Assembly (NCBI GenBank): GCA_900323505.1
Contig: OOIN01000047.1
Span: 62,001 to 126,000 of the forward strand
Reading direction: 5' to 3'
From: Ustilago trichophora
Lineage: Eukaryota; Basidiomycota; Ustilaginomycetes; Ustilaginales; Ustilaginaceae
DNA: 64,000 bases
Shown here: positions 31,445 to 41,400 of the stretch, in pieces
Position numbering within the stretch: the first letter of the stretch is position 1
How the letters are laid out: each line of letters opens with the position of its first letter
The notes under the pieces: generated by a model
The model's database searches: none
What the model was told of the DNA's origin: nothing
What the model saw: only the letters and a program-made list of their open reading frames with translations
Program-made: the position numbers and the translations under genes

Positions 31445-33901
31445 ATGAGTGAGGGCTCACTCTACAAAGCCCATCCCTGGTGGTTTCACTATGACGACCC
31501 TTCCGTCCGCGTCATTGCCGCCAACAACGGCTCCAATTCCAATACAAATGACACCGCCACCTTTCAACGCGAAAGCGTCGGTACCACTGGCAACACGGTC
31601 GACATGGTCATCTGCTGTCTCTCCTTTGTCGGTGCCCTCGCCATCATCTTGCCCTACGTCTTGAATCGAAGAAGCCGCAAGCTTCGTCACGCTCTCATCC
31701 TTGGCCTCGCCACCAGCGACTTGGCTACAAGCATCGTCATCATCATCACCACCGCCTGTCTGCTTGCCAACATCAACCTCGTCGAACAACGCGATCCATG
31801 CACCTTTTTGGGTTACATCCTTGTCAGCTCCATCTTCTCCCAGCATCTCTGGAACTTGTCCATCGCCATTGTCACCTACATGATCCTTGTCCATCCTCTG
31901 TCGTCGTTCACCCTCACCGTGGAAAAGCGCGTCCGATGGCTCTGGCCCGTCTTCTGGACTGTATCATTCGCCATCAACGCCATTCCCTTTGGTCTGGGTG
32001 GATTTGGGTTCAGGGGCGGATACTGCGCTTTCACCACGTCGTTTTACTTTGCTAGCATCTTCCAGTTTGTCCCAAGAGCCATAGTCTTTATCGTCATTCT
32101 GTGCCTCTACACCCATCTCTTCTTCTTTTTGAGAAGGACCAACCTCTTCAGCAAAGCCAATAATTCCAATTCCATCAGCCACAGCCGCCACAGGTCAGCT
32201 CACCTCCAGTCCAAGCAACAGCATAGTCCCAACGCTCAGCAATCGCAGCTTCACGAAGCAGGCCAGGCAGTAGAGCAGCCTCTGCTGACGACGACTCTCT
32301 TTAGCGACATGCTCGCCACCCCTGCTGATGACCCGACAGTCAAAGGCCAAGCATCCTCGGGTCCTTGCTCAGCTGCAGAGCACAGCAGAAAGACCTCGTC
32401 CGGCAGCCGCGTCACTCCCATCCTCGCCAAGAATGATCCATCCATCATCAACGATCGACGATCTTCCTCGCTGGTTGAAAAGGATGGTAGCGTCGAGATG
32501 GCCACTTTAGACCCTTCACGGCGCAAAAATTCGTTGGTCGACCCTGCATCTGCCACATCAGAGGAGCAAGCCGATACCTCGCTCTCTGGTCTGCTCTCTT
32601 ACAGCAATCACCGTCGCGAGCACAACGAGGATGCTTCAAGCGACGTCACAGCCGCACCATTGGCGACCTACGGCATGTTGGATCCAAACTACAGCATGAC
32701 TTCGCGCAGACCCATGCCCAGCGAGCTCGACATTGAAAAGGCCAACACGCCCTACTACGACGCTTCGAGCATCAGCCCCCACTCTCCTTCCGACTCTTCC
32801 TATGCCGGAGGTGGAGGAGCAGCAACTTTGTCGACCAAGGGCTCTTCTGCGCCTCTCAACGGCTCCTTCCCTCGCGGCTCGGCCGACTCGCTCAACGCGC
32901 GACGGGTGGCTGCTGCCTCAGCCAACAACAAGAGACCCTTTACTGCCGAAGCAGGCAGTCGCGGACAATTTGGCAACGCCTCTGGTCCCAATTCCGTCTC
33001 TGCGGCTTCGAATCAGGCCAGAGACCAACGTCGCGCCTCGACGGGCGACTCGCGCTATGCAGCCAACAACAGCGATAGCGATGCCGAGAGCGACGAGAGC
33101 GACGAGTTTGGCAATCGTCGTATGCGGCCTCGCAAAGATGCTGGAGATTTCGACATGATCACCCCACCCGTCGAGCATCTGAAACATTATACTGCGCCGA
33201 TGCGCAACTATGCGCGGATGGCCGACATTCTCGCCATGGACGAGAGTGAGATGCAACGTGCCCGTGGTGGGGGAGGTGGTGGTGGTGGGGGAGAACAACG
33301 TCGAGGAAGTGCGGTTCAGATTCTGCCCGGAGAAATTGTGGTCGAGATGCCATCGAAGGAAGCTTTTGAAGAAGCGCTGGGGAATGACTGGAATTGGGGC
33401 ATGGACGTTACTGCGGAAACCCATCCGAATCCACGTGTTCGCAGTGCCAACGCCAACGCTGGCGCAAAGGACCACGAAGCCGGCTTGAATACGGGAACAT
33501 CATCGACCTCTTCTGCCGACGAAAATGGCGTAGAATCGATTGGATCCACTTTGAATCGTCAAGCATCGCTTCTGCTACTTCTCTATCCGGCGGCTTACTG
33601 TCTGCTTTTCTCCATCTCGATCGCACGTCTAGCTGTTGACCTTGCGGATCCGGGTGCGTCGATACGCAACGCTCATGACTGGCTACACTCGCTCTCGCGT
33701 TGGCTCATTTTCGCACAAGGCGCAATCGATGCGCTCATCTTCCAATTCGTTGAACGTCAATTTCGTCAACGTATGAAGAGAAGACGTAGAAAAGCTATGG
33801 GAGAAAAAGTTGAAGATAGCTTTTCTCATAGAGTCGGCAAAAAAGCTATACGTCAGATTAACAAAAAATTGGCCTTCAAATCATCATCATCGTCAACATA
33901 A
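31445..33901 (+). CDS. G-protein-coupled receptor, cAMP-receptor/Git3-like, with very long third cytoplasmic loop
   Basis: 818 residues from the ATG at 31445. Five transmembrane helices are packed in residues 52-230 (TM1 52-73, TM2 82-108, TM3 118-149, TM4 165-185, TM5 206-230). A loop of about 470 residues (231-703), rich in Ser, Asn, Gln and Gly, follows, then TM6 (708-733, with LLLLLYPAAYCLLF) and TM7 (about 748-770). A basic tail ends the protein. The Leu-Tyr-Pro motif in TM6, the GLATSDLATS motif in TM2 and the 5+2 split are typical of fungal glucose/cAMP-receptor-like GPCRs. Such receptors sense sugars, amino acids or other cues and act through G-alpha and cAMP-PKA. The ligand is unknown. 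The loop holds many potential phosphorylation sites and a Gly run. Confidence 0.88.
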   Translation: MSEGSLYKAHPWWFHYDDPSVRVIAANNGSNSNTNDTATFQRESVGTTGNTVDMVICCLSFVGALAIILPYVLNRRSRKLRHALILGLATSDLATSIVIIITTACLLANINLVEQRDPCTFLGYILVSSIFSQHLWNLSIAIVTYMILVHPLSSFTLTVEKRVRWLWPVFWTVSFAINAIPFGLGGFGFRGGYCAFTTSFYFASIFQFVPRAIVFIVILCLYTHLFFFLRRTNLFSKANNSNSISHSRHRSAHLQSKQQHSPNAQQSQLHEAGQAVEQPLLTTTLFSDMLATPADDPTVKGQASSGPCSAAEHSRKTSSGSRVTPILAKNDPSIINDRRSSSLVEKDGSVEMATLDPSRRKNSLVDPASATSEEQADTSLSGLLSYSNHRREHNEDASSDVTAAPLATYGMLDPNYSMTSRRPMPSELDIEKANTPYYDASSISPHSPSDSSYAGGGGAATLSTKGSSAPLNGSFPRGSADSLNARRVAAASANNKRPFTAEAGSRGQFGNASGPNSVSAASNQARDQRRASTGDSRYAANNSDSDAESDESDEFGNRRMRPRKDAGDFDMITPPVEHLKHYTAPMRNYARMADILAMDESEMQRARGGGGGGGGGEQRRGSAVQILPGEIVVEMPSKEAFEEALGNDWNWGMDVTAETHPNPRVRSANANAGAKDHEAGLNTGTSSTSSADENGVESIGSTLNRQASLLLLLYPAAYCLLFSISIARLAVDLADPGASIRNAHDWLHSLSRWLIFAQGAIDALIFQFVERQFRQRMKRRRRKAMGEKVEDSFSHRVGKKAIRQINKKLAFKSSSSST

Positions 33902-34168
33902 CAGCCATGGTAACACTATTTTTTGGATTTTTTTCCCTTGTTGTATTTGTACTTTTTACTTTTCTTTCTTCTTTTGCTGCTTTTGATGTTGTTTTCGTTG
34001 GGTTGCAAGCGAAATTGGAACTTGTTGATTCAAATCACCCAATTCTTCATACGAGTGCAAAAGCAGCCAGCGTTGAAATGGTTGATTACATGTATGAACA
34101 GTCAACACTAGCTTTTTTGGGGGTATTAATTGGATCTACGAGACGATGATGATGATGATGATGGTGGT
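33902..34168. other. convergent 3' intergenic region
   Basis: Short shared 3' flank, T-rich, with a (GAT)n run at 34146-34161. No gene. Confidence 0.6.
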
Positions 34169-35053
34169 TTAGAAAGTTTTGGATTTGTGTAAGCTTGTAT
34201 CAGGAGCCAAGAAACCTATTAAACCCACAGTACCAAAGACGGTAAGATAAGTTCCAATACTACCCAAAATAGCGCCTGTCCAACCCATAACTTTGATATT
34301 TCTAGCCGCCCATTCATCCGCTCTTGCAGTGATCTGAATAAAGTAACTGTGTAAATCACGTTCTGCGTTTGGAATGGTTATGCTAAGATGGGAAGCGATT
34401 CGGTCCCAAGTGTTTCGATCGGATGCTGATGAAGGAAAAGCGACGTTGGCGAGTTTGGAAAGACTCGAGGAAGAAGAGGATGGGTTGTTGATGGAGGAGG
34501 AAGGAAAGTAGGAAGAGGGTAAGGAGGCGATTCGGGATTGAAGGTTTTCCAAACCGGTAAAAGTTGCTGCTTGGGCTAGTCTCTGTCTGATACTCTGTGC
34601 TGGCGGGGGAGGTGCACCGATGGGACTCAGAGTGATGAGAAGTATTGTCCATCCAAAGATGATACAAGCCGTAAGCAAGGGAATGGCGGTAGCGAGATGC
34701 TGATCGGCTCTCCAATCAACATAGTTGATACTGTACCCTCTGGCAGGTAAGAGAATGACATAGGTGAAAATGACCAGAGTTCCAGCAAGTAAGCCTATGG
34801 AAAGCAGAGCCAACTTTGCCGAAGATGAGCTGGAAATACCAATGGAAAGCGCATCGGTGAGATGCTGATAGACCTGAAAATACAGAGTGAGAACCAGCCC
34901 GATGGAAAGGTACTTGAGTTGTTTGCCGAGGTTGATAAGGGATTTAGGATTGGGATGGGAATCGATGACAGTTGCGGTTGTGGAAGCGGTGGAGGATGTG
35001 GTGCTTAATGCGGGGGAGTGAGGGGTCGTCATGTTGGAATAAAGATCAGACAT
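34169..35053 (-). CDS. four-transmembrane protein of unknown function
   Basis: 294 residues from the ATG at 35053. Earlier in-frame codons form an unlikely N-terminus. After a Ser/Thr-rich start there are hydrophobic segments at about 45-62 (YLSIGLVLTLYFQVY), 80-105 (LALLSIGLLAGTLVIFTYVILL), 128-150 (AIPLLTACIIFGWTILLITL) and near the C-terminus (GWTGAILGSIGTYLTVFGTVGLIGFLAP). A Ser-rich, probably soluble loop of about 100 residues separates TM3 from TM4. I do not recognise the family. It has no signal peptide, so it is presumably an internal or plasma-membrane protein. It lies divergent to the homoserine O-acetyltransferase gene. Confidence 0.75.
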   Translation of the reverse strand: MSDLYSNMTTPHSPALSTTSSTASTTATVIDSHPNPKSLINLGKQLKYLSIGLVLTLYFQVYQHLTDALSIGISSSSSAKLALLSIGLLAGTLVIFTYVILLPARGYSINYVDWRADQHLATAIPLLTACIIFGWTILLITLSPIGAPPPPAQSIRQRLAQAATFTGLENLQSRIASLPSSYFPSSSINNPSSSSSSLSKLANVAFPSSASDRNTWDRIASHLSITIPNAERDLHSYFIQITARADEWAARNIKVMGWTGAILGSIGTYLTVFGTVGLIGFLAPDTSLHKSKTF

Positions 35054-35563
35054 GGTGGGACGATGGTGGTTAAAAGATGAAAGAAGTTCAAGAGCAAACG
35101 GAATGGATGAATGAGAATGATATGGCGGCTCAGGTGTGCTTGTGTGGAGCAACCATGAGCCGCAAAACAAGTCGAAATGCACGTGTCTTTGGTCTCAATC
35201 GCTCCAAGGTCTAACATCTATATCAAAAAAAAACAATACTTACTGTGCACCCCGATGTCGTGCTTTGTGCATTTCCAAACACACTCTCTCCCCGCACAGA
35301 CACATTCACACACACACAGCCAATCAAAGAAAAAGAAACAAGAGAGGAAGAAGAAGAAGATCCCAGTCATCCCACGTTGTGCTGTACTGTACAGTACAGT
35401 ACTTTGTACAATACACACTTGCATTTTGTGTAGCCGGTCCACGTTCTTCCATTCTCTAACCCTAATCACAAATACACTTTACCACCACCACCACCACCAC
35501 CACCGCCGCCGCCACATTCCCCTCACTCTCTCAACAACAAGGGATTGTGTCAAAGAAGCAATC
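35054..35563. promoter_or_regulatory. divergent promoter, four-TM gene / homoserine O-acetyltransferase gene
   Basis: 510 bp between starts. It contains a TACWG array at 35383-35404 (TACTG, TACAG, TACAG, TACTT) about 160 bp upstream of the acetyltransferase ATG, and a (CAC)n run at 35483-35503. Confidence 0.5.
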
Positions 35564-37381
35564 ATGGCCGAAAACGACCACCTCTTACCGCGGCCAACTG
35601 AAATTTCAGGTCCCACCTCCCCACAATCCTCTTTACTCGCCGGACGTCAACGATACCTCCTCTTTCCCCGCTTCACCCTCGAATCCGGCATCACTCTCAC
35701 CAACGTTCCTGTCGCCTTCAAAACATGGGGCCGTCTCGCTCCCACCACAAAGGATAATGCACTCGTAGTCTGCCATGCTTTGACAGGTTCTGCCGACGTC
35801 GAAGACTGGTGGGGTCCCCTTTTGGGCAAAGATAAGGTGTTTGACTACTCGCGGTTTTTTATCGTCTGCTGTAATGTTCTTGGTTCGCCTTATGGTAGTG
35901 CCAGTTCGTGTACTCAAGCCGGCGGCGAGTCTGCCTGGGCCGATGCGTTGCAGAAAGGCACCTTGGACCAAACGAGCAAAGAAAAGTCGCAGTGGAAAGG
36001 CCAAGGTTGGTGGGGTCCCGAATTCCCCGCAACTACAGTCAGGGACGATGTGAGGATTCAAAAGCTTGTCCTCGAGTATCTTGGTGTCGAATCCATCGCA
36101 GCAGTCGTGGGAGGAAGCATGGGAGGAATGGCGGTGCTAGAATGGCCTCTATGCTTTCCTACCCGTTTCCCTGGTCAGCCCAACTCAAACCAAAGATACA
36201 TTGGCGCCATTGTACCTCTCGCCACTTCGGCCCGCCACTCGGCTTGGTGTATCAGCTGGGCCGAAGCTCAACGCCAGAGCATATATTCAGATCCCTTGTT
36301 CAAGCACGGATATTACAATCCCGACCAACCACCAAGGAACGGTTTGAGCGCCGCACGAATGGCCGCTCTTCTCACTTATAGGAGTAGGGACAGCTTTGAA
36401 AGCCGATTCGGTCGAAGAGTCGGTAAAGCTCTCAAGGGCGGTGGAGCCGGATTACCAGCTAAAACAGAGGAAGACAAGGCCAAACGCGCCGATGAACAAC
36501 GTAGACGTTCGCTCGCAGAGGACGCAGCCGCAGCACACAACGAAGGCAACTCGAGCCCCCGTGTCAAACCATATGGTAGCAACACCTCGCCCAATTCCAC
36601 CTCCATCTCCAACGGTTCTTCATCCTATTTCCCTCCAGAAGCCAACACCAACGGTCCAAGCCTCAGCCCAACCGCCACAACCCCTCCCGTGCCCAACGTC
36701 GCCCATCCACCCACCGAACTCTCTGATGAAGCAGCAACCCTACCACCCCCTTTAACCGAAGCAGCGCCAGAGAGACTCGTTGAACCCTTTTCACCTTCTA
36801 CAGCTCCTCAGATCTTTTCCGCTCAATCCTACCTCCGCTACCAAGGCGATAAGTTTGTCAATCGTTTCGATGCCAATTGCTACATCCACCTTACACGCAA
36901 GATGGACACCCACGACGTGGCGCGCAATCGTTGGGGTTGGAATTTGACCTTGTCTGCGTCGAATTCCATCTCTTCCATCACCCTTGACCAAGGTGTGAAA
37001 CCAGAGACCAACGAAGAAGAGGATCAGGCACTGCTCAATGTGCTTTCATTCCTTTCGTCACATCCAGAGACACATGTCAAACCGCAACCTCCAGCAGTGC
37101 TCGTGGTCAGTATCGAAAGCGATGGTTTGTTTGCACCCCCGGAACAGGTTTTGATTCATAAGTTGGTTGAAGGAAGTCGTTTTGTTAGCGTGAAGAGTAG
37201 CGATGGTCATGATGGATTCTTGTTGGAGTTTGAACAGATTAACAAGAGTGTGGGTGAGTTTTTGAAGGAAACTCTGCGAGAGGTGTATGCCAGGGAGGCG
37301 GTCGATGTCGATGTTGGCGAGGTAGGCGAGGAGGTGAAAGAGAGTGTTTTTGGTGAAGTCGAGGATGTTACAAGGTGGTGA
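35564..37381 (+). CDS. MET2: homoserine O-acetyltransferase
   Basis: 605 residues. It is an alpha/beta hydrolase that transfers acetyl from acetyl-CoA to L-homoserine, the committed step towards methionine. Seen: TWGRLAPTTKDNALVVCHALTGSADVEDWWGPLLG, the nucleophile elbow GGSMGGMAVLEWP (Ser185), the acid in SIESDGLF (Asp520) and the base in SDGHDGFLLE (His549), so the triad is complete. The segment RFFIVCCNVLGSPYGSASS is typical of the family. Residues about 290-416 are an insertion rich in Ser, Pro, Asn and Thr, absent from compact bacterial MetX. The start at 35564 is the first credible ATG; the frame upstream is low-complexity leader. Yeast naming is used for the symbol. Confidence 0.93.
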   Translation: MAENDHLLPRPTEISGPTSPQSSLLAGRQRYLLFPRFTLESGITLTNVPVAFKTWGRLAPTTKDNALVVCHALTGSADVEDWWGPLLGKDKVFDYSRFFIVCCNVLGSPYGSASSCTQAGGESAWADALQKGTLDQTSKEKSQWKGQGWWGPEFPATTVRDDVRIQKLVLEYLGVESIAAVVGGSMGGMAVLEWPLCFPTRFPGQPNSNQRYIGAIVPLATSARHSAWCISWAEAQRQSIYSDPLFKHGYYNPDQPPRNGLSAARMAALLTYRSRDSFESRFGRRVGKALKGGGAGLPAKTEEDKAKRADEQRRRSLAEDAAAAHNEGNSSPRVKPYGSNTSPNSTSISNGSSSYFPPEANTNGPSLSPTATTPPVPNVAHPPTELSDEAATLPPPLTEAAPERLVEPFSPSTAPQIFSAQSYLRYQGDKFVNRFDANCYIHLTRKMDTHDVARNRWGWNLTLSASNSISSITLDQGVKPETNEEEDQALLNVLSFLSSHPETHVKPQPPAVLVVSIESDGLFAPPEQVLIHKLVEGSRFVSVKSSDGHDGFLLEFEQINKSVGEFLKETLREVYAREAVDVDVGEVGEEVKESVFGEVEDVTRW

Positions 37382-37642
37382 AGGGATTTGATCAAGGTTT
37401 TTTTCAAAAAGATTCTTTCCCTTCAATGCTGCTTCTCATCGAAAACCTCTAGCAGCCCCTCAACTATTCGATAAGCACCAAATCGCAACTCGTACACCAC
37501 AACTCCACAGAAATCAAACTTCCACCATCTCAAATGCGCTTATCCCCGCCTTCCTACTTCCATCCGTTCCTTCTCCTTTCCTTTCTTGCTTTTCTTTTTC
37601 CAATCCCCAAGTATATACCCCCTTCAACATGGACATTTGGAG

Positions 37643-38058
37643 CATCCAACTGCTCTACTTATTAAACTTTTGCATTTCTTGAAATCGTCTCTCTTTCTTT
37701 TCTTCTTCCTCTTTTTTTTTTCTTTTTTTTTTTTCTCTCTTGCATCTCGTTTTGATTTCTTATGGGACATCCAACTGTTCCTGCATTTTCTGCATCTTTT
37801 TGTTATTGATACCGGGACATCCAACTGTTCTCTCCCTTACCTGCATCTTGATACGCCGACATCCAACTGTCACTTCCCTCTTCAACATCCTCATATACTT
37901 ATATAACATACGTTTTGTACCATCCAACTGCTTTTCTCCCCATCCCAAACCCCATCTGTTGATCTTGTTCTTCAATTAACAATCCCCCCTCCAATTCTAT
38001 TGTATTGTTAGCATCCAACTGCTCGTCTTGTTTCATAATATCTCATAGCATCCAACTG
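37643..38058. repeat. seven dispersed copies of CATCCAACTG
   Basis: Exact 10-mers begin at 37643, 37768, 37818, 37860, 37921, 38012 and 38049. Most are preceded by GA or AG and followed by T or C-T. Spacing is irregular (37-125 bp), so it is not a tandem repeat. It occupies the intergenic DNA between two convergent genes (stops at 37381 and 38473). The surrounding sequence is T/C-rich. Confidence 0.92.
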
Positions 38059-38472
38059 CTCAAATTTTACATCCTTTTCCCAAAGATGCTTGTGTGTATA
38101 ACTACTCACTTGAATCAAAACCCTGATTCTGACGTCTCATCCCACTAAAACTTAGCTGCAAAATTGTCAACTCACTTCACTGCTACCGCTTTTTGCCCCC
38201 CAAAAGACACAACGACGAGCGGCTCAAATCCAGGTCAACTTCAACCCCTTTGTCTCATAGAATCGAGCTGGTTATCACAAACACTTTCCTAATCCCCGTC
38301 GTCATACGTCCTTCCATCGCACACAAGCTTAGAACGAAAGAAAAAAACTAGGAAACCTACTGCACTGATGCCAAAATATCGGAATTAATCTAGACCAAAA
38401 CATACAAAAGCGGCCCCTTGACAGGCATAAATGAAAAGAAGAAGAAAAGAGAAAAGGGGGGAAAGGGAGAGA
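38059..38472. other. intergenic 3' flank of SMC5
   Basis: No gene or array is seen. Confidence 0.55.
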
Positions 38473-41400
38473 TCACCTCCTACCACCAGCCCGACTCAAA
38501 CTCCTTGCCGTCCTCTGCGATTGACTACCCACCAGACCCCCAGAAGCACCACCTCCATTCTTGTCAGCAGCAGAATTCCAAACACCTCGCATGACTCTGT
38601 CGACCTTATCCAACTTTACCCCTGGCTTCAATCCCAATAATTTCTTCCTGCGATCATGCACCGCGCCAAAGTTGAACCTCCTCTCTCCGTAAAGACCATT
38701 ATTGACCAGCAGCACGGTTTGCAACTCGTGCATCGCCAGATCCGGAAGCAGCTTGGGTGTGATCAAAAAGTACTGGCTAGCGGTGGGTTGACAGGTCAAG
38801 CCTACAATGTGATTATGCGTCACTCTCTCGGCGGTGGGATCCATGCCTTGGTTGATCTCGTCCACTAGTGTGAAAGGCGATCGGGAAAGTTGGAGCAACG
38901 ACATGATGTACATGATAGTGCTCAAAGTACGTTCTCCTCCCGACTGATGCTGGGCCGAAAGCGGAGCCAGTTCTTCGGCGTTACGAAACTTGACCATGAT
39001 TTCGAGCTTCCACTTTTCAAAATCGGCATCTTCGCCAATCCGCAATTCTCCTGCGAGACCCATATCGTCAAAAGCCTTGGAGAATTGCTTGGATACTTCG
39101 GCAATCACTTTGCGCAGCGTCGGCTCCCACTTGTTGCGCGTCATCGAGATCTTGGCTTGCGTTCGGGTTTGCAGGTCAGTCAGCTCGTTGATCTCCGATG
39201 TCTTTTCGGCAATCTCGCGCTGACGAGCACGGTACTGATCAATGACCTCGGGTCGAACGCCTTCGGCCAGCTCGAGCTTGCTCTGCTCTGCACGAAGTTC
39301 GGCATTCAACCGATCCAGATCCAACGCCTCGTCATCGTTTGGGTCGACATCGAGCATCAGATTGCCTCGGGCATCGATGAGCTCCTGCACTTGGTTGCGC
39401 AGGTCCGTAGCCTCCCTTCGCGCACGGGCATATGCCTGGATGGCTTGCTCCAGTGTGGCTGCCAGCTCGCGCTCGGTCTCGTCCAAATCGCGCAGCAAGT
39501 TGTCCAGCTGGGCGGCGGTAGCATCCCACTGCCACTTGCTGAGTGAGGCGACATGCTTGCGATCCGCCACTTTGCTCATCTGTACCGTTTGCGCCACCAG
39601 ATCCTGCATCTTTTGGCTTCGTTTCTGCGCCAGTCGACGGATCTCCTTCATGAGTCGTGCACGCTTTTCTTCGAGCGAAGGCTCGCGTTCCCTGTCACGC
39701 AACTCTCGACGGCGCGCTTCGATCATGGCGCTCTCACGCTCCCATTGGCGTTGAGCTCCGACGCAGTCGCGCATCTGCGACTTGAGATCGCTAATCTGCT
39801 GATCGTACTTGGCCAGCTCGGCTTGAATGCCCTTGTCCGCCTTGAGAAGCTGCAAAGTCTTGGATTCCAACTCTTTCTTGTTGCTGCTGAGTCGCTGGAC
39901 TTGCTCCGAAAGATTCTTCTGACGTTCTCGATCAATCGAGTTGACCAGACTTCGAGCCTGGCCGATGCGGCGTGAAACGGTCTGGCGAACGTCGTTGCCG
40001 TAGCGCGAAACGTTGATCGTAAAGTTTTCTCCTCCAGCGATGAAGCGTCGAAACTTTCCCGACTGCTCGATACGTTCGATGTCGACATTCGGGTTGAGCG
40101 TGACGGGAAGTCGATGCAAGTGAGACTGACGGCAGAGATGCACCAGCACGTCCTCTGGACCGTCGATCAAGTCGATGATGTACGCATCAAAGCCCAGAGA
40201 TTCGAGCTGCTCCCTTGGTACATCCGGCTTCATATCCTCGAGCGTGATCCCCTCCACCTCTGCCACGGTAACACGCAACTTCATCTTGTCGATGACGGCG
40301 CTCGAGAAAAGATCGTAGTCCTCTCGAGTCTGGCACACAAACGACTTTTGCACGGCAAAAGGGATGCAGGATTCGACAGCGGCGGCGTACCGCTGGTCCT
40401 TGAGCGAGATTTCGAGCAGCACGGGTTCGTGGACTGGCTTACGAAAGCGGTGCTGGTTTTCGCGGAGCCACATGACGGCTTTGTAGACGTTTTCATCGGC
40501 GACGCGGATCTTTTCAAGTCGTTGTTGAGGTACATTGTCGAGCTGAGCAAGCTGCTGGCGATAGGCCTGGGTACCCTTGTCGATGGTCTGACTCTCAACG
40601 TTGACGTCCTGGATCTGACGTTGAATGTCGCCACGTCGAGTATGACAATCGTTCAACTTTTCCCTGATGCGTCGCATTTCTGCTTCGATCTCGGCAGTAT
40701 CCTGGACACCTGGCTCGTCTCCAAGTTGGGCCAAACGGTCGGCGATCTCCTTGCGCAGCTCTTGGACACGACGTGCACGATCCTGATCTTTCCGTGCAAG
40801 TGCACTCACTTCGCTCAGCTTGGACTCGATGTCGCGTCCGAGCTCTTCAACGTTGGTGACGAGATTTCTGCGTTTCTTTTCGTCGCTGTTGTAGACGCTC
40901 TCGAGTCGCTGAAGTTCGACTTTAAGCTTGGCAGTCCGATCTTCGAGATCTTGGCGTTTCTGCTTGGCCGGCTCGGTGCGTTTGGCGGATTCGACGAGAT
41001 CTTGGCGCTTTCGTTCGCGTTCCTCTTGGAGCTCGGCTACGTTGCGCTTGACCCTGTTGTAGTCGGCCATGGCGATCATGACCTCGAGACGCTCGATGGT
41101 CTCCTCAATCTGCTGGCGCTCTTCGAAACGCTGGACGTCAACCTGGAGTGCCTGATTGCGCTGCTCGAGATGCGTTTTTTCTTCCTGTTTGGTCTTGAGC
41201 TGAGTGGCGATCTCTGCGGCCGCCTTGCCGTGCTGGTTGAGCTTCTCGTGCCACCGAACAAGTCGTTGTCCACCTACAGCCTTTTCGGTCTCGACGAGAC
41301 GCTTGGCATCGGTCATCTTCGCAAATTCGTGCACCTTGTCTTGTGGCAGGAAGGAGCACAGATTGCCGACGTCAATGTTGAACTCGGAGACCATGGCGAG

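Noticed and set aside
37624..37975. Considered whether the repeated 10-mer region could be a CRISPR-like array or a coding repeat
   Set aside because: Repeat is only 10 bp, spacing is irregular (37-125 bp), the genome is eukaryotic, and frames between copies contain stops or low-complexity sequence.
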